From assembly GCF_002906165.1 (NCBI RefSeq), contig NZ_PPCN01000001.1, forward strand, positions 620,001 through 684,000: a DNA stretch of 64,000 nucleotides, written 5' to 3'. This DNA is from Roseibium marinum. GTDB lineage: Bacteria > Pseudomonadota > Alphaproteobacteria > Rhizobiales > Stappiaceae. Position numbers and translations under genes: made by a program. Shown here piece by piece: positions 1-7,738 of the stretch. Under the pieces are notes generated by a model. The model had not been told where the DNA came from. It was given only the letters and a program-made list of their open reading frames with translations, and did not search any database. Every line of letters begins with the position of its first letter. The first letter of the stretch is position 1.

Positions 1-480
1 GGTGAAAACGGTCGGGTCCTTGGAACGCCTGATTTCGTGGAAAATCGATGCTTTCCCCCGAACGCGGTTGAACTCCTTGTAGGCGATGGTCCAGGCCACG
101 CCTTCAAAGACCATGCTCAAGGCCAGGACGATGTAGTTCACGGTCGGGTCGGTAATCGCTTCAGGATGCTGCAGGCTCTTGACACCTTCGTAGATCGAAA
201 GCCCCGCGCCGATGGCGAAGATCAGGATGGCGACGACAAAGGTCCAGAAATACAACTCCATTCCGTAACCGAACGGGTGATGCGCGTCCGGTTTCTTCTT
301 GGCGCGTCTGATCCCGTGCAGCAAAAGCACCTGGTTGCCGGAATCCACCACGGAGTGAATTGCTTCCGACAGCATGGCCGAAGAACCGGTAAGGCTGGCC
401 GCGATGAACTTGCTCACCGCAATCAGGCTGTTCCCCGCCAAAGCGGCATAGATGACCTTTTTCGAATGGCTGGCCGACAT
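1..480 (-). CDS. Cation diffusion facilitator (CDF) transporter, N-terminal part
   Basis: The reading frame runs off the left edge, so only the first 160 residues are present. It reads MSASHSKKVIYAALAGNSL and carries the CDF transmembrane metal-site pattern HSVVDSG (His-x3-Asp), followed by helices such as FVVAILIFAIGAGLSIYEG. CDF proteins export divalent cations (Zn, Co, Fe, Mn) in exchange for protons; the metal cannot be assigned from this part. The ATG is preceded by AGGAAAA. The C-terminal cytoplasmic domain lies outside the window. Confidence 0.9.
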   Translation of the reverse strand, partial: MSASHSKKVIYAALAGNSLIAVSKFIAASLTGSSAMLSEAIHSVVDSGNQVLLLHGIRRAKKKPDAHHPFGYGMELYFWTFVVAILIFAIGAGLSIYEGVKSLQHPEAITDPTVNYIVLALSMVFEGVAWTIAYKEFNRVRGKASIFHEIRRSKDPTVFT

Positions 481-765
481 TGATTTTCCTGGAAAATTCA
501 CTCGATGGTGAAATGCTGGATGTTAAAGGGCGCCGGAACGCCGCCAATGCGCCGCTCTCCAGCGCTATCGCGGCCTTGCCGCAATCAACATACGCCTTCG
601 GGATTATCGAAAAGGCGGCGGAGGCGGAAACAACCTGACAGAACGGCATGCAGCTGCTCCGGGCAAACGGCTTGCCTGGGTTGGACGCTGCAGCTTGCCC
701 GGTGGCATCTCATGCCGGCAGGGCGGAAGATTTCCGCCCCCCGTGAACCTTGGTGGCCGTAAACC

Positions 766-1236
766 TTAAGCCGGATTGAGCGTCAGCGACGAAACACCAA
801 CGGCGATGTTCAGACCGGTGCCGCTTTCCACGCTCAGGGGCTGAAGGCCGATGTTCTTGAGCTGGCCGCCAACGAGCGCATTCGCGCCAAGGCCGATACC
901 GAGCGACACACCGGTTGAAACGCCAACATATTTGCCGGCGAGAGCATGTGTACCGATTTCGCTGCCGGTCGGCGTAACCACGACCCATTTCAGATAGGTC
1001 TCACCCGTAACGCCGATATCGATGCCGATCTTGCTGATGGTGCCGGTGTAGGTTTCGACGGCTCCATCGGCCTGGATGAACGTGCAGGTGCCATTCTTGC
1101 TCGATCCAAGCAGCAGGCCGATGCCGCCTTCGATCGTGCATTCAAGAACGCCAAGTCTGGTCTGCTCGGCGGCGGAAGCTCCGACAGGGGCCGCGATAGC
1201 GGCTGCGATCATTGCGGCGAGAATTGTGGTTTTCAT
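766..1236 (-). CDS. DUF992 family secreted protein
   Basis: A 156-aa protein with a clear Sec signal peptide (MKTTILAAMIAAAIAAPVGA, cleavage near ASA-AEQ). The mature part begins TRLGVLECTIEGGIGLLLGS and is rich in Gly, which matches DUF992, a small exported alphaproteobacterial family of unknown function. The open frame extends 62 codons upstream, but the signal peptide and the GAAAGAAGAAG purine run before the ATG at 1236 favour this start. There is no operon partner; the neighbouring LysR gene at 1717 is transcribed divergently after a 480-bp gap. Confidence 0.8.
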   Translation of the reverse strand: MKTTILAAMIAAAIAAPVGASAAEQTRLGVLECTIEGGIGLLLGSSKNGTCTFIQADGAVETYTGTISKIGIDIGVTGETYLKWVVVTPTGSEIGTHALAGKYVGVSTGVSLGIGLGANALVGGQLKNIGLQPLSVESGTGLNIAVGVSSLTLNPA

Positions 1237-1716
1237 TTTTCTTCTTCTTTCATGTTGGCCCCCCAATCGCACTGGCAATTGGCGGACTTCGGGCGATGCT
1301 TGGTGACAAGAGACGTAGGTGCCGGTTCCGGCGCGGCTTTCAGGTGAAAGCACCGCGTTTAGTTCAGGTGCTCTCAAACGCTGCCGCGACCATTGGAGCA
1401 TCGTGCGTTCATTTGAACGCACACAAGATACTCCAACACTTCCGGATTGATCAACTTATGGATGTTTAATCCATTCCAATATACCATTCGTTGATCAAGT
1501 CTCACTCCGGAGAAGCCTTCGACTGCGGTGAGCCATCGTTGGCCCATATGTCGTTGCCGTCCCCGCGCTCGTTGCCTTTGGCGCGGGACGTCCGATGGCT
1601 TTCCCTGGCGCTGAGCCGGTTTTCGCCCTGCGCTGTGAAATAAACTTAGGCCCATTCAATGAATAAGACAAACGAATAATACTTGTAGTTTAAACAAGAA
1701 ATGCTTATGCAAAGTA
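1237..1716. other. Intergenic region between DUF992 gene and LysR gene
   Basis: This 480-bp divergent intergenic region holds no convincing gene. It contains a rhizobial-type palindrome at 1393-1436 and a spaced inverted repeat, TTGATCAAC (1447-1455) / GTTGATCAA (1490-1498), which could be a regulator site. The last 80 bases before the LysR start are AT-rich, as expected for a promoter. Confidence 0.5.
1393..1436. repeat. REP-like intergenic palindrome, copy A
   Basis: Outer arms TTGGAGCATC and GATaCTCCAA surround an inner palindrome GTGCGTTCA/TTTGAACGCAC. Its reverse complement matches the element at 7695-7738 almost base for base over 44 nt, so the two are copies of one dispersed element. 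The function is unknown; such elements form hairpins in RNA or DNA. Confidence 0.75.
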
Positions 1717-2604
1717 ATGGATATCATACTGGCCAGAACCTATCTGGAAGTCATAGCGGCGGGCAATTTCGTCAATGCCGCACGCCGGTTGAACATCACC
1801 CAGTCCGCGGTGTCGCTGCGCATCAAGAAGCTGGAGGAACTGCTGGGCCAGCCTGTCTTCATGCGGACAAAGTCGGGCACGTCCCTGACCCCGGCAGGCC
1901 GGCAATTCGAACGGTTTGCGTTGACGCTTGTCAAGGTCTGGGAAGAGGCCCGTCATCAGGTTTCGGTGCCGGCCGGTTACACGGAACGCCTTGTTATCGG
2001 CGGCCAGTACAGTCTGTTGCCCGGCCTGACGATGCGCTGGTTCGGCCGGCTCGAGCAACGGCTTCCGGACGTCGCCTTTCGGATCGAAGCCGGAATGGCC
2101 GACAGGCTTATCCGCCAGATGGTGGAAGGCGTTCTGGATATCGCCATCATGTATCGCCCGCAACTTCGGCCGGGTCTGGCGGTCGAGCAGATTCTCGGCG
2201 GCGACCTGGTGATGGTCTCCGCCGACCCCGATTTCGGTCCTGAGCTGGACGAACGTTATATTTTCATGGACTGGGGGGAAGAGTTCGTCGCGGCGCATAA
2301 TGCCGCGTTTCCCGATCAGGATATCCCGAGATCGAGTTTCGCCACCGGGGCCTTGAGCCTCAACTTCATCGTCAATACCCACAAGGCGGCCTATTTCCCC
2401 GCGCGTCTGGTCCGCGATTATCTCGATACCGGCCAGCTCCACCTCGTCAACGGCGCGCCTTCCTTTTCCAACCCGGTGTTCGTTGTCTACCAGACCGACC
2501 TGGACCCGTCCTTGAGAGCCGCCGCACTCGAGGAACTGCACGCGGTCGCCAAACTGGCCGACGCGGCAACCCAGGATGTGTTGAGGGAATTGGACGCGGG
2601 TTAG
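1717..2604 (+). CDS. LysR family transcriptional regulator
   Basis: A 295-aa protein of normal LysR length. The N-terminal winged helix-turn-helix is at residues about 3-62 (AARRLNITQSAVSLRIKKLE), followed by a periplasmic-binding-protein-like effector domain from about residue 90. No strong SD precedes the ATG at 1717. The target is unclear: its left neighbour is the divergent DUF992 gene and its right neighbour is the convergent AT-rich TS-like operon. By LysR convention it might control the divergent gene at 766-1236 or itself. Confidence 0.9.
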   Translation: MDIILARTYLEVIAAGNFVNAARRLNITQSAVSLRIKKLEELLGQPVFMRTKSGTSLTPAGRQFERFALTLVKVWEEARHQVSVPAGYTERLVIGGQYSLLPGLTMRWFGRLEQRLPDVAFRIEAGMADRLIRQMVEGVLDIAIMYRPQLRPGLAVEQILGGDLVMVSADPDFGPELDERYIFMDWGEEFVAAHNAAFPDQDIPRSSFATGALSLNFIVNTHKAAYFPARLVRDYLDTGQLHLVNGAPSFSNPVFVVYQTDLDPSLRAAALEELHAVAKLADAATQDVLRELDAG

Positions 2605-2807
2605 GACGGCGGGTTTTCGGTCAAAACTTTGGAAATGTTGATTGCCTTGCGGTGCATGCGGTCCCCAAATATACTTTGGTCCGGTACAAGGGCACGTTGA
2701 GGGGCTCCAAACGTGAACAACGCTAACTTTTAAGCGCTTCACTAAAGAGAGAAACTCACTCATACTGACGCCGCCTTGTAAGCGTATTCTGCAACTATTT
2801 ATTGCTC

Positions 2808-3665
2808 TTAAGCAGATTTTTCGTATTTTCTATATCTGTAATTTAGAAGGCTATCTATATATATCTGTAGTTCAGGATCTTTTGGGATATTCGTCCCGCC
2901 AAGCCTAATGATTTCTTCTATTTCGGCAAGTCGATAAAAAGCTGATTCAGAACTTAACTTCGGGGATTCGCCTGAATTGAAATTTTTTTCTTTTTCTATA
3001 GCTGCGCAAGAAGCCATGTTCCTTTCATACATGTGTAACGAGGTGGCAAAATGTCGGTAGCTCCCCATTTTGATTTTTAAGCGCAAACTTATAAATTCCA
3101 AGAGGTTGGTAAATAAAAATACATCATATGGAACACCGAGGAATACGTCATTGCTGCGCATCAGTGTAAACATGTGAAGTGAATCATTTCTTATAAGTAA
3201 TTGAATGCTGTTTACGCAGCTTATGTCTTTTGAATTTTCGAAATCTGCAAGATTGTCAATAAAGGATACCGTGGCTCTTCTTGTGGATGGGTCGGTATTC
3301 AAAAGGTTGATCATGCGGGACAGGTGATCCGGATTTTTGGGGGTGCCACCTAACAACTTTTTCCCGTAGCAGCTACCTTGAACACGTTTTCCATCATCTG
3401 AAAATTGAAGCCAAGAATTTGCATAATATGCTAACTTAGCTACGTCATCATCACCTCGCAGGTGCCAGCAAAGCTCTCCTATTGCCAGTGGTAGGCTAAA
3501 TCGGCGCGAAGGAAGTGTAATTATTCGGTTCTTGGGGTTCGAAAGTGTGAATTGCACACCCAGGACTTCTCTTGTTGACTGACCGCGCGGCGCTATTTGC
3601 TCGCCTTCAAAAAGAGTGAGTCTTGTTAACGCCACTAAAGCTTGGTTAGAAGAATGAAATTCCAT
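2808..3665 (-). CDS. Thymidylate-synthase-fold protein with dCMP-type specificity residue
   Basis: A 285-aa homologue of ThyA/dCMP hydroxymethylase. Aligned to E. coli ThyA it keeps the nucleophile Cys (C150 in DISC, equals C146), the phosphate-binding Arg pair (R129-R130, STRR), R170-S171-x-D173 (RSND, equals R166/S167/D169), H211 and Y213 (LHMYER, equals H207/Y209), E64 and W85. The residue that selects dUMP, N177, is D181 here (GVPYDVF). Asp at this site is the hallmark of phage T4 dCMP hydroxymethylase, and the Asn-to-Asp change in ThyA lets it use dCMP. I therefore infer a dCMP C5-modifying enzyme rather than housekeeping ThyA. The usual ThyA C-terminus is not recognisable. It is the second gene of a minus-strand pair, 13 bp after the previous stop, with AGG before its ATG. 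Base composition is much more AT-rich than flanking genes, which suggests transfer. Confidence 0.85.
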   Translation of the reverse strand: MEFHSSNQALVALTRLTLFEGEQIAPRGQSTREVLGVQFTLSNPKNRIITLPSRRFSLPLAIGELCWHLRGDDDVAKLAYYANSWLQFSDDGKRVQGSCYGKKLLGGTPKNPDHLSRMINLLNTDPSTRRATVSFIDNLADFENSKDISCVNSIQLLIRNDSLHMFTLMRSNDVFLGVPYDVFLFTNLLEFISLRLKIKMGSYRHFATSLHMYERNMASCAAIEKEKNFNSGESPKLSSESAFYRLAEIEEIIRLGGTNIPKDPELQIYIDSLLNYRYRKYEKSA

Positions 3666-3678
3666 CCGGCTACCTAAA

Positions 3679-4488
3679 TTATTTCCCTAAACCTGCCAGT
3701 TGGGCCTCAATTTCATTGAGGCGGTCCTCGATGCCCTTTATCTCATACACTTGGGTCTGGATGCTAGTCTTCGTACCTGTCGATAGTTCCCTCGTCTGCT
3801 CATCGAGTCTGTCAATGCGCTGCTGCAAAGATGTGAAATTCGCTTGATATGCTGCTCCGTTTCCAGGCAAGAAATAGGCCGCTAACGAAGCAAAAAGGGC
3901 AAAACCAGCAAGCCCAAATCCGAGCATTGTCACATAAAACGCAGCCCTTGGCGCAAACGATCCGAAGAGTTCTTTTTTTACATCTTTTGCTATGCTCTTA
4001 ACATCTAGGAAAGTGCTTCCGAATATTTCTATTGCATCTTTTCTTTTGTCTTCTTGATATTCATAGCGTTTCTTCGTTATCGGTTTGAATATCTCAGAAT
4101 TACTGTGTCTGTAAAAGGATAATCTTAAAAAACTTTTAGTTGGAGATAGGTAGTAGTTTGATTTTGAGAAATTTATTATCGCGGTAGCGAGAGGGCCATT
4201 CCAGCCGGGGTCGATGATCCCGATATTAAGTGCGAGCAAGCCCTTGTTGCACAGACTAGTTTTGATCGTAGCGTGAGCTGTGATGTCGTGGGGAAGAGAA
4301 ACAATCTCTTTTGAGGTCACCCAGACAATTTCCTGTGGTTTTATTGTGTATCCGTCGCCTTTGTAGACTTCTCCTTCTGAATCAATGATTGCATCAGGTA
4401 GTAAATTGTAAGATGTGGAGCCGAAGCTTTCTGAGTTTTGGTAGGTTATCACACCCGCAGCTTTGATTTCGGTGTCTGTTAGTAGCAT
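3679..4488 (-). CDS. Membrane-anchored degenerate dCTP-deaminase/dUTPase-fold protein
   Basis: 269 aa. Residues 1-128 follow dCTP deaminase (Dcd) motif by motif: LTDTEIKAAG at the start, TSYNLLP, the KTSLCNKGL stretch in place of GRSSLARLGL, and IDPGWNGPL at 92-100. The catalytic residues of E. coli Dcd are changed: S111 to T77, R115 to N81 and the general base E138 to A103. Deaminase activity is therefore unlikely, while the nucleotide-binding fold and the IDPGW motif remain. A linker (about 129-180) leads to one hydrophobic helix (about 182-207) and a C-terminal coiled coil (about 214-267, DRLDEQTRE, EDRLNEIEAQL). This looks like a membrane-tethered nucleotide sensor or scaffold. It is the first gene of the operon with the TS-like gene. 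It is AT-rich, has no close metabolic context, and stand-alone Dcd enzymes are known phage-defence proteins. The function here is inference. Confidence 0.8.
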   Translation of the reverse strand: MLLTDTEIKAAGVITYQNSESFGSTSYNLLPDAIIDSEGEVYKGDGYTIKPQEIVWVTSKEIVSLPHDITAHATIKTSLCNKGLLALNIGIIDPGWNGPLATAIINFSKSNYYLSPTKSFLRLSFYRHSNSEIFKPITKKRYEYQEDKRKDAIEIFGSTFLDVKSIAKDVKKELFGSFAPRAAFYVTMLGFGLAGFALFASLAAYFLPGNGAAYQANFTSLQQRIDRLDEQTRELSTGTKTSIQTQVYEIKGIEDRLNEIEAQLAGLGK

Positions 4489-5011
4489 AGCGTTGCTCTG
4501 AAATTAGTTAGGTAAAAGCCTACATTGCGCCTTTTTGCGCACTTTGCAAGAGGTGCAATTGCTTGAAGTCAACCAACTTATGATGGAGATGAAGAGATAG
4601 GACGTTACCATCGTAATCTGAAGAAACACTAGTGTCAGTGTTATTCACCACGAGACGTAAAACGACGAAAATTCATGAAGACATTCGAAGCGAAGTCAGG
4701 TGTAAAGTATTGTGAGGCGACAAACTGGAATGTCAGATAATTCAGAAATTGGCATTGATCTCACAGTGAAGTTGACGATCGAGACCACGAATAGAAGAAG
4801 ATTCGCCGAAATCTGGCAGTTGGTCGCCCCGAAAAACGGGAACTACCGAGCGCCCTATCGGTTGGCCTTACGAACACGAACAGGAGTCTGCATGCCGAAG
4901 ATCACCACGATCAACTCCGCGACAGGGAAAAAATCCGGTTCTACGACCTGATGAGCGAGGCCGAGACGATTGACCGGCTTGAGCAAAATCGAATCCAATC
5001 ACCCAAAGACG
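4489..5011. other. Intergenic edge of AT-rich island
   Basis: 523 bp upstream of the degenerate-Dcd operon. The base composition changes from AT-rich (about 4500-4780) back to the GC-rich genome average by about 4850. Short frames exist (a 79-codon one at 4712-4951, and an overlapping one encoding a charged stretch ending FLPR at about 5055), but none has a recognisable domain or SD. The promoter of the two-gene operon must lie in 4489-4650. No integrase, tRNA or direct repeat marking an insertion point was recognised. Confidence 0.4.
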
Positions 5012-6691
5012 CTACCCGGAAGCAGACAGATACGCCGGTGTTTCTCCCGCGCTAACACCCGGCGCCTGCTTGCGGCGCCTGACCGGGATGCCGGAGGGTA
5101 CGGCAGCGAGGAGACGCCTTGTGTAGGCATGTCTCGGTGCGGCCAGCAGCTGGGCGGCGGGGCCGGTCTCGACGATCTCGCCCTTGTACATGACCGCGAT
5201 CCGGTGGCTGACGCGCTCGACGACGCCTATGTCGTGCGAGATGAACAGAAAGGCGAGACCGTCGCGGTCCTGCAGTTCCAGCATCAGGTCGGTTATCTGG
5301 CGGGCAATCGAGACGTCGAGAGCCGAAACGGCTTCATCCGCAACGATCAGCTTCGGTTCGACCGACAAAGCCCGCGCGATGCACAGCCTCTGACGCTGGC
5401 CGCCGGAAAACTGATGCGCGAAACGATGGATGGCGTCGGTTTCAAGACCGACCCTTGCGACGAGCCGCGCCGCGAGGTCCTTCTGATCCTTGCGCGAGAC
5501 AAGACCGTGTATCCTTGCCGGTTCGGTGATCAGTTCATGGACCGGAAGGCGTGGGTTGAGGCTCGCATAAGGGTCCTGAAAAATCATCTGGGCGTTTTTG
5601 CGGCTCCGCCTGAGTTCCGCTTTCGAGGAGCCGGTGAGATGTTTCCCATCGAGAAGGACCGTGCCGGATTCCGGTTCGATCAGGCGCAGGATGGAGCGCG
5701 CCAGGGTGGACTTGCCGCAGCCGGATTCCCCGACCAGACCGAGTGTCTCGCCGCGCGCGACCTTGATGGACACTCCGTTCACGGCCAGAACACCGTCGGC
5801 GGCTTTTGAAAACAGGCCCGCTTTAGAGGCGAAGCGTGTCGACAGGCTGTCGACCTGAAGCACAATGTCCGTGCCGGCCGCGCGCGTGCTGCTGCCGGTG
5901 CCCGGTTTCGGCGTCGCGGCCATGAGCCTCTGCGAATAGGCCGCTTGCGGGCGCGCGAAGAGATCCTCAACGAGCGCTTCCTCGATCTTTTCGCCGTTTC
6001 GCAGCACGACAACCCGGTCGGCCATCTCGGCGACCACGCCCATGTCGTGGGTGATGAACAGGACGCCCATGCCGATCTCGGCCTGGAGGTTCTTGATCAG
6101 CAAAAGGATTTCGGCCTGGGTTGTCACGTCGAGGGCCGTGGTCGGCTCGTCGCAGATCAGTAGCCTTGGCCGGCAGGCAAGCGCCATGGCGATCATGACG
6201 CGCTGACGCAGGCCGCCGGAAAGCTCATGCGGGTACTGGTCCAGCCGCCGGGCCGGTTCGGGAATGCGAACCTGGTCCAGAGCGTCCTGAGCGGCTCTCA
6301 GCGCATCCCGGCGGGAGAGACTCCGGTGCCGGATGAAAACCTCGGCAACCTGATCGCCTATTTTCAGAACCGGATTGAGCGAGGTCATCGGCTCCTGAAA
6401 CACCATGGAGATGGCATTGCCGCGCAGCCTGGTCAGCTTCGCATCGCCCAGTGTTCTCAGGTCCAGGGTGGTGTCGCCGTCATCCAGCAGGATGCGGCCT
6501 GACCGAATGGTGCCGCCCTCCCGCTCGATCAGGCGGAGGATCGCGAGAGCCGTCGCGGATTTGCCTGAACCGGATTCCCCGACCAGGGCAAGCGTCTCGC
6601 GTGCATGAATGTTGAAGGACAACCCCTTGACCGCTTCGTGCGTGCCGAAGGAAATCCTGAGGTCCTCAACGGCAAGTACAGGTCCGCTCAT
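5012..6691 (-). CDS. Peptide/nickel-type ABC transporter ATP-binding protein, two fused cassettes (DppD-DppF)
   Basis: 559 aa containing two complete ABC ATPase domains. The first (about 5-255) has Walker [10 protein letters not shown] and signature LSGGLRQRV; the second (about 285-540) has GESGCGKST and SGGQRQRL. It corresponds to DppD and DppF joined in one chain, a common arrangement in alphaproteobacteria. It powers import through the permeases encoded at 9348-11169. Its ATG overlaps the stop of the metallophosphoesterase gene by 4 bp, so it is translationally coupled as the last gene of the operon. The C-terminus ends at the edge of the AT-rich island. Confidence 0.93.
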   Translation of the reverse strand: MSGPVLAVEDLRISFGTHEAVKGLSFNIHARETLALVGESGSGKSATALAILRLIEREGGTIRSGRILLDDGDTTLDLRTLGDAKLTRLRGNAISMVFQEPMTSLNPVLKIGDQVAEVFIRHRSLSRRDALRAAQDALDQVRIPEPARRLDQYPHELSGGLRQRVMIAMALACRPRLLICDEPTTALDVTTQAEILLLIKNLQAEIGMGVLFITHDMGVVAEMADRVVVLRNGEKIEEALVEDLFARPQAAYSQRLMAATPKPGTGSSTRAAGTDIVLQVDSLSTRFASKAGLFSKAADGVLAVNGVSIKVARGETLGLVGESGCGKSTLARSILRLIEPESGTVLLDGKHLTGSSKAELRRSRKNAQMIFQDPYASLNPRLPVHELITEPARIHGLVSRKDQKDLAARLVARVGLETDAIHRFAHQFSGGQRQRLCIARALSVEPKLIVADEAVSALDVSIARQITDLMLELQDRDGLAFLFISHDIGVVERVSHRIAVMYKGEIVETGPAAQLLAAPRHAYTRRLLAAVPSGIPVRRRKQAPGVSAGETPAYLSASG

Positions 6692-7560
6692 GTGAGGTCT
6701 CCGCGTCTTTTCGCGGCGAATTCGGCATGTTGGCTGAAGTCCGGCAGAGGCGGCGTCCAGCGGTTCGCCGTTGGCCGGAAGGAAAAGGCGAAGGGATCGA
6801 TCCCCTGCACCTGCCAGGAAACGGTTTCATCGAGTTCGAGCAGGGCGAAGGCAGCGGCGGGCTCGCCGCTGGTGGTGAAGCTCTCGGTGAGCGATTGCTG
6901 GGTCAGATGGGTGATGCCGTCGACCGTGGTGACGGTGTTCCAGTGCACATGACCGGACAGGCAGACAACCGGAAACCGCGACTGGGCAAGGGCCGCCCGG
7001 GCACGCTCGGCCATCGGATAGCTGGAAGAGGACGGATTGCGTTCGAAATAGTAATTGCCGGTCTGGGCATGGCCGGACACCGGCACGTGGCTCAGGACTA
7101 GAAGCGGCCGGTCGGCGGTCTGCGCGACGCGCGACAGCCACAAGAGGTCCGCCTCGCGCAGGATGAAACCCGTGTGTTCGGGCGTGCGCAGGATCTTGCT
7201 GTCCGCGCGCCACACAACAATGCGCCAGCCGCCGGCATCGAAGGTGGTGTTCACCATCGGCTGGCCCAGGATGGCCTCGTTGTCGGCAACCTCCAGATGG
7301 TCGCGGTCATGATTGCCGTTGATGTGATGGATCGGGGCTTCGACGGCCTTGAAGGCTTCGGCGACTTCCCTTTCAAGGCGAAGGTCCTCGTCCCGGCCGA
7401 TGTCGGAAATGCGGTCGCCGAGGTCGATGACGAAATCCGGCCTGGCGTCATTGGCGAAACGGGCAAAGTCGGCCATCAGGTCAAGCGCGGCATCGCCGCG
7501 CTTGGTGGCGGAGGGCGCGCCGTGATGAATGTCGGCGACAACGGCAATACGAACTGACAC
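6688..7560 (-). CDS. Calcineurin-like metallophosphoesterase
   Basis: 290 aa with all the dinuclear-metal motifs of the family in order: DIH (D9, H11), GDR near residue 48, GNHD near 82, SHVP near 156 and GHVH near 202. The family includes CpdA (cAMP phosphodiesterase) and GpdQ (glycerophosphodiesterase); no signal peptide is seen, so it is cytoplasmic. Lying inside a Dpp-type ABC operon that also carries a HAD phosphatase, it probably hydrolyses a phosphate ester or diester of the imported compound. It starts at an ATG after the SBP gene and a hairpin region, and overlaps the ATPase gene by 4 bp. Confidence 0.9.
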   Translation of the reverse strand: MSVRIAVVADIHHGAPSATKRGDAALDLMADFARFANDARPDFVIDLGDRISDIGRDEDLRLEREVAEAFKAVEAPIHHINGNHDRDHLEVADNEAILGQPMVNTTFDAGGWRIVVWRADSKILRTPEHTGFILREADLLWLSRVAQTADRPLLVLSHVPVSGHAQTGNYYFERNPSSSSYPMAERARAALAQSRFPVVCLSGHVHWNTVTTVDGITHLTQQSLTESFTTSGEPAAAFALLELDETVSWQVQGIDPFAFSFRPTANRWTPPLPDFSQHAEFAAKRRGDLT

Positions 7561-7641
7561 GGGCGATTTTCCTGATTTGAAGGCGTGTTTTGAAGGAAGC
7601 GCCGCCGGCGGACCGGCGGCGCTCGTCCTGCCTAGATCGAC

Positions 7642-7671
7642 AGTCTTCCAATCGGACTCGATTGGAAGACT
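7642..7671 (-). terminator. Strong hairpin downstream of solute-binding-protein gene
   Basis: A perfect 12-bp stem, AGTCTTCCAATC (7642-7653) / GATTGGAAGACT (7660-7671), with a 6-nt loop. It lies in the 174-bp gap between the SBP gene and the metallophosphoesterase gene of the same operon. There is no long U-run on the operon strand, so it more likely stabilises the upstream mRNA or gives partial termination, lowering ATPase relative to SBP expression. Confidence 0.6.
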
Positions 7672-7694
7672 AAAAGTTGATCGATTTTAGAGTG

Positions 7695-7738
7695 TTAGAG
7701 CATCTTGTCTGCGTTCAATTGAATGCGGGATGCTCTAA
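7695..7738. repeat. REP-like intergenic palindrome, copy B
   Basis: Outer 10-bp arms TTAGAGCATC (7695-7704) and GATGCTCTAA (7729-7738) enclose an inner near-palindrome TGCGTTCAATTGAATGC. It matches copy A at 1393-1436 in the opposite orientation. Its last bases overlap the stop codon of the solute-binding-protein gene. Confidence 0.75.

Noticed and set aside
2808..3665. Housekeeping thyA
   Set aside because: The dUMP-selecting Asn is Asp, no dihydrofolate reductase gene follows, and base composition is foreign. A TS-like dCMP enzyme fits better.
4712..4951. 79-codon frame between the AT-rich island and the ABC operon
   Set aside because: No domain, weak start context and codon use unlike either neighbour. 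Treated as non-coding.
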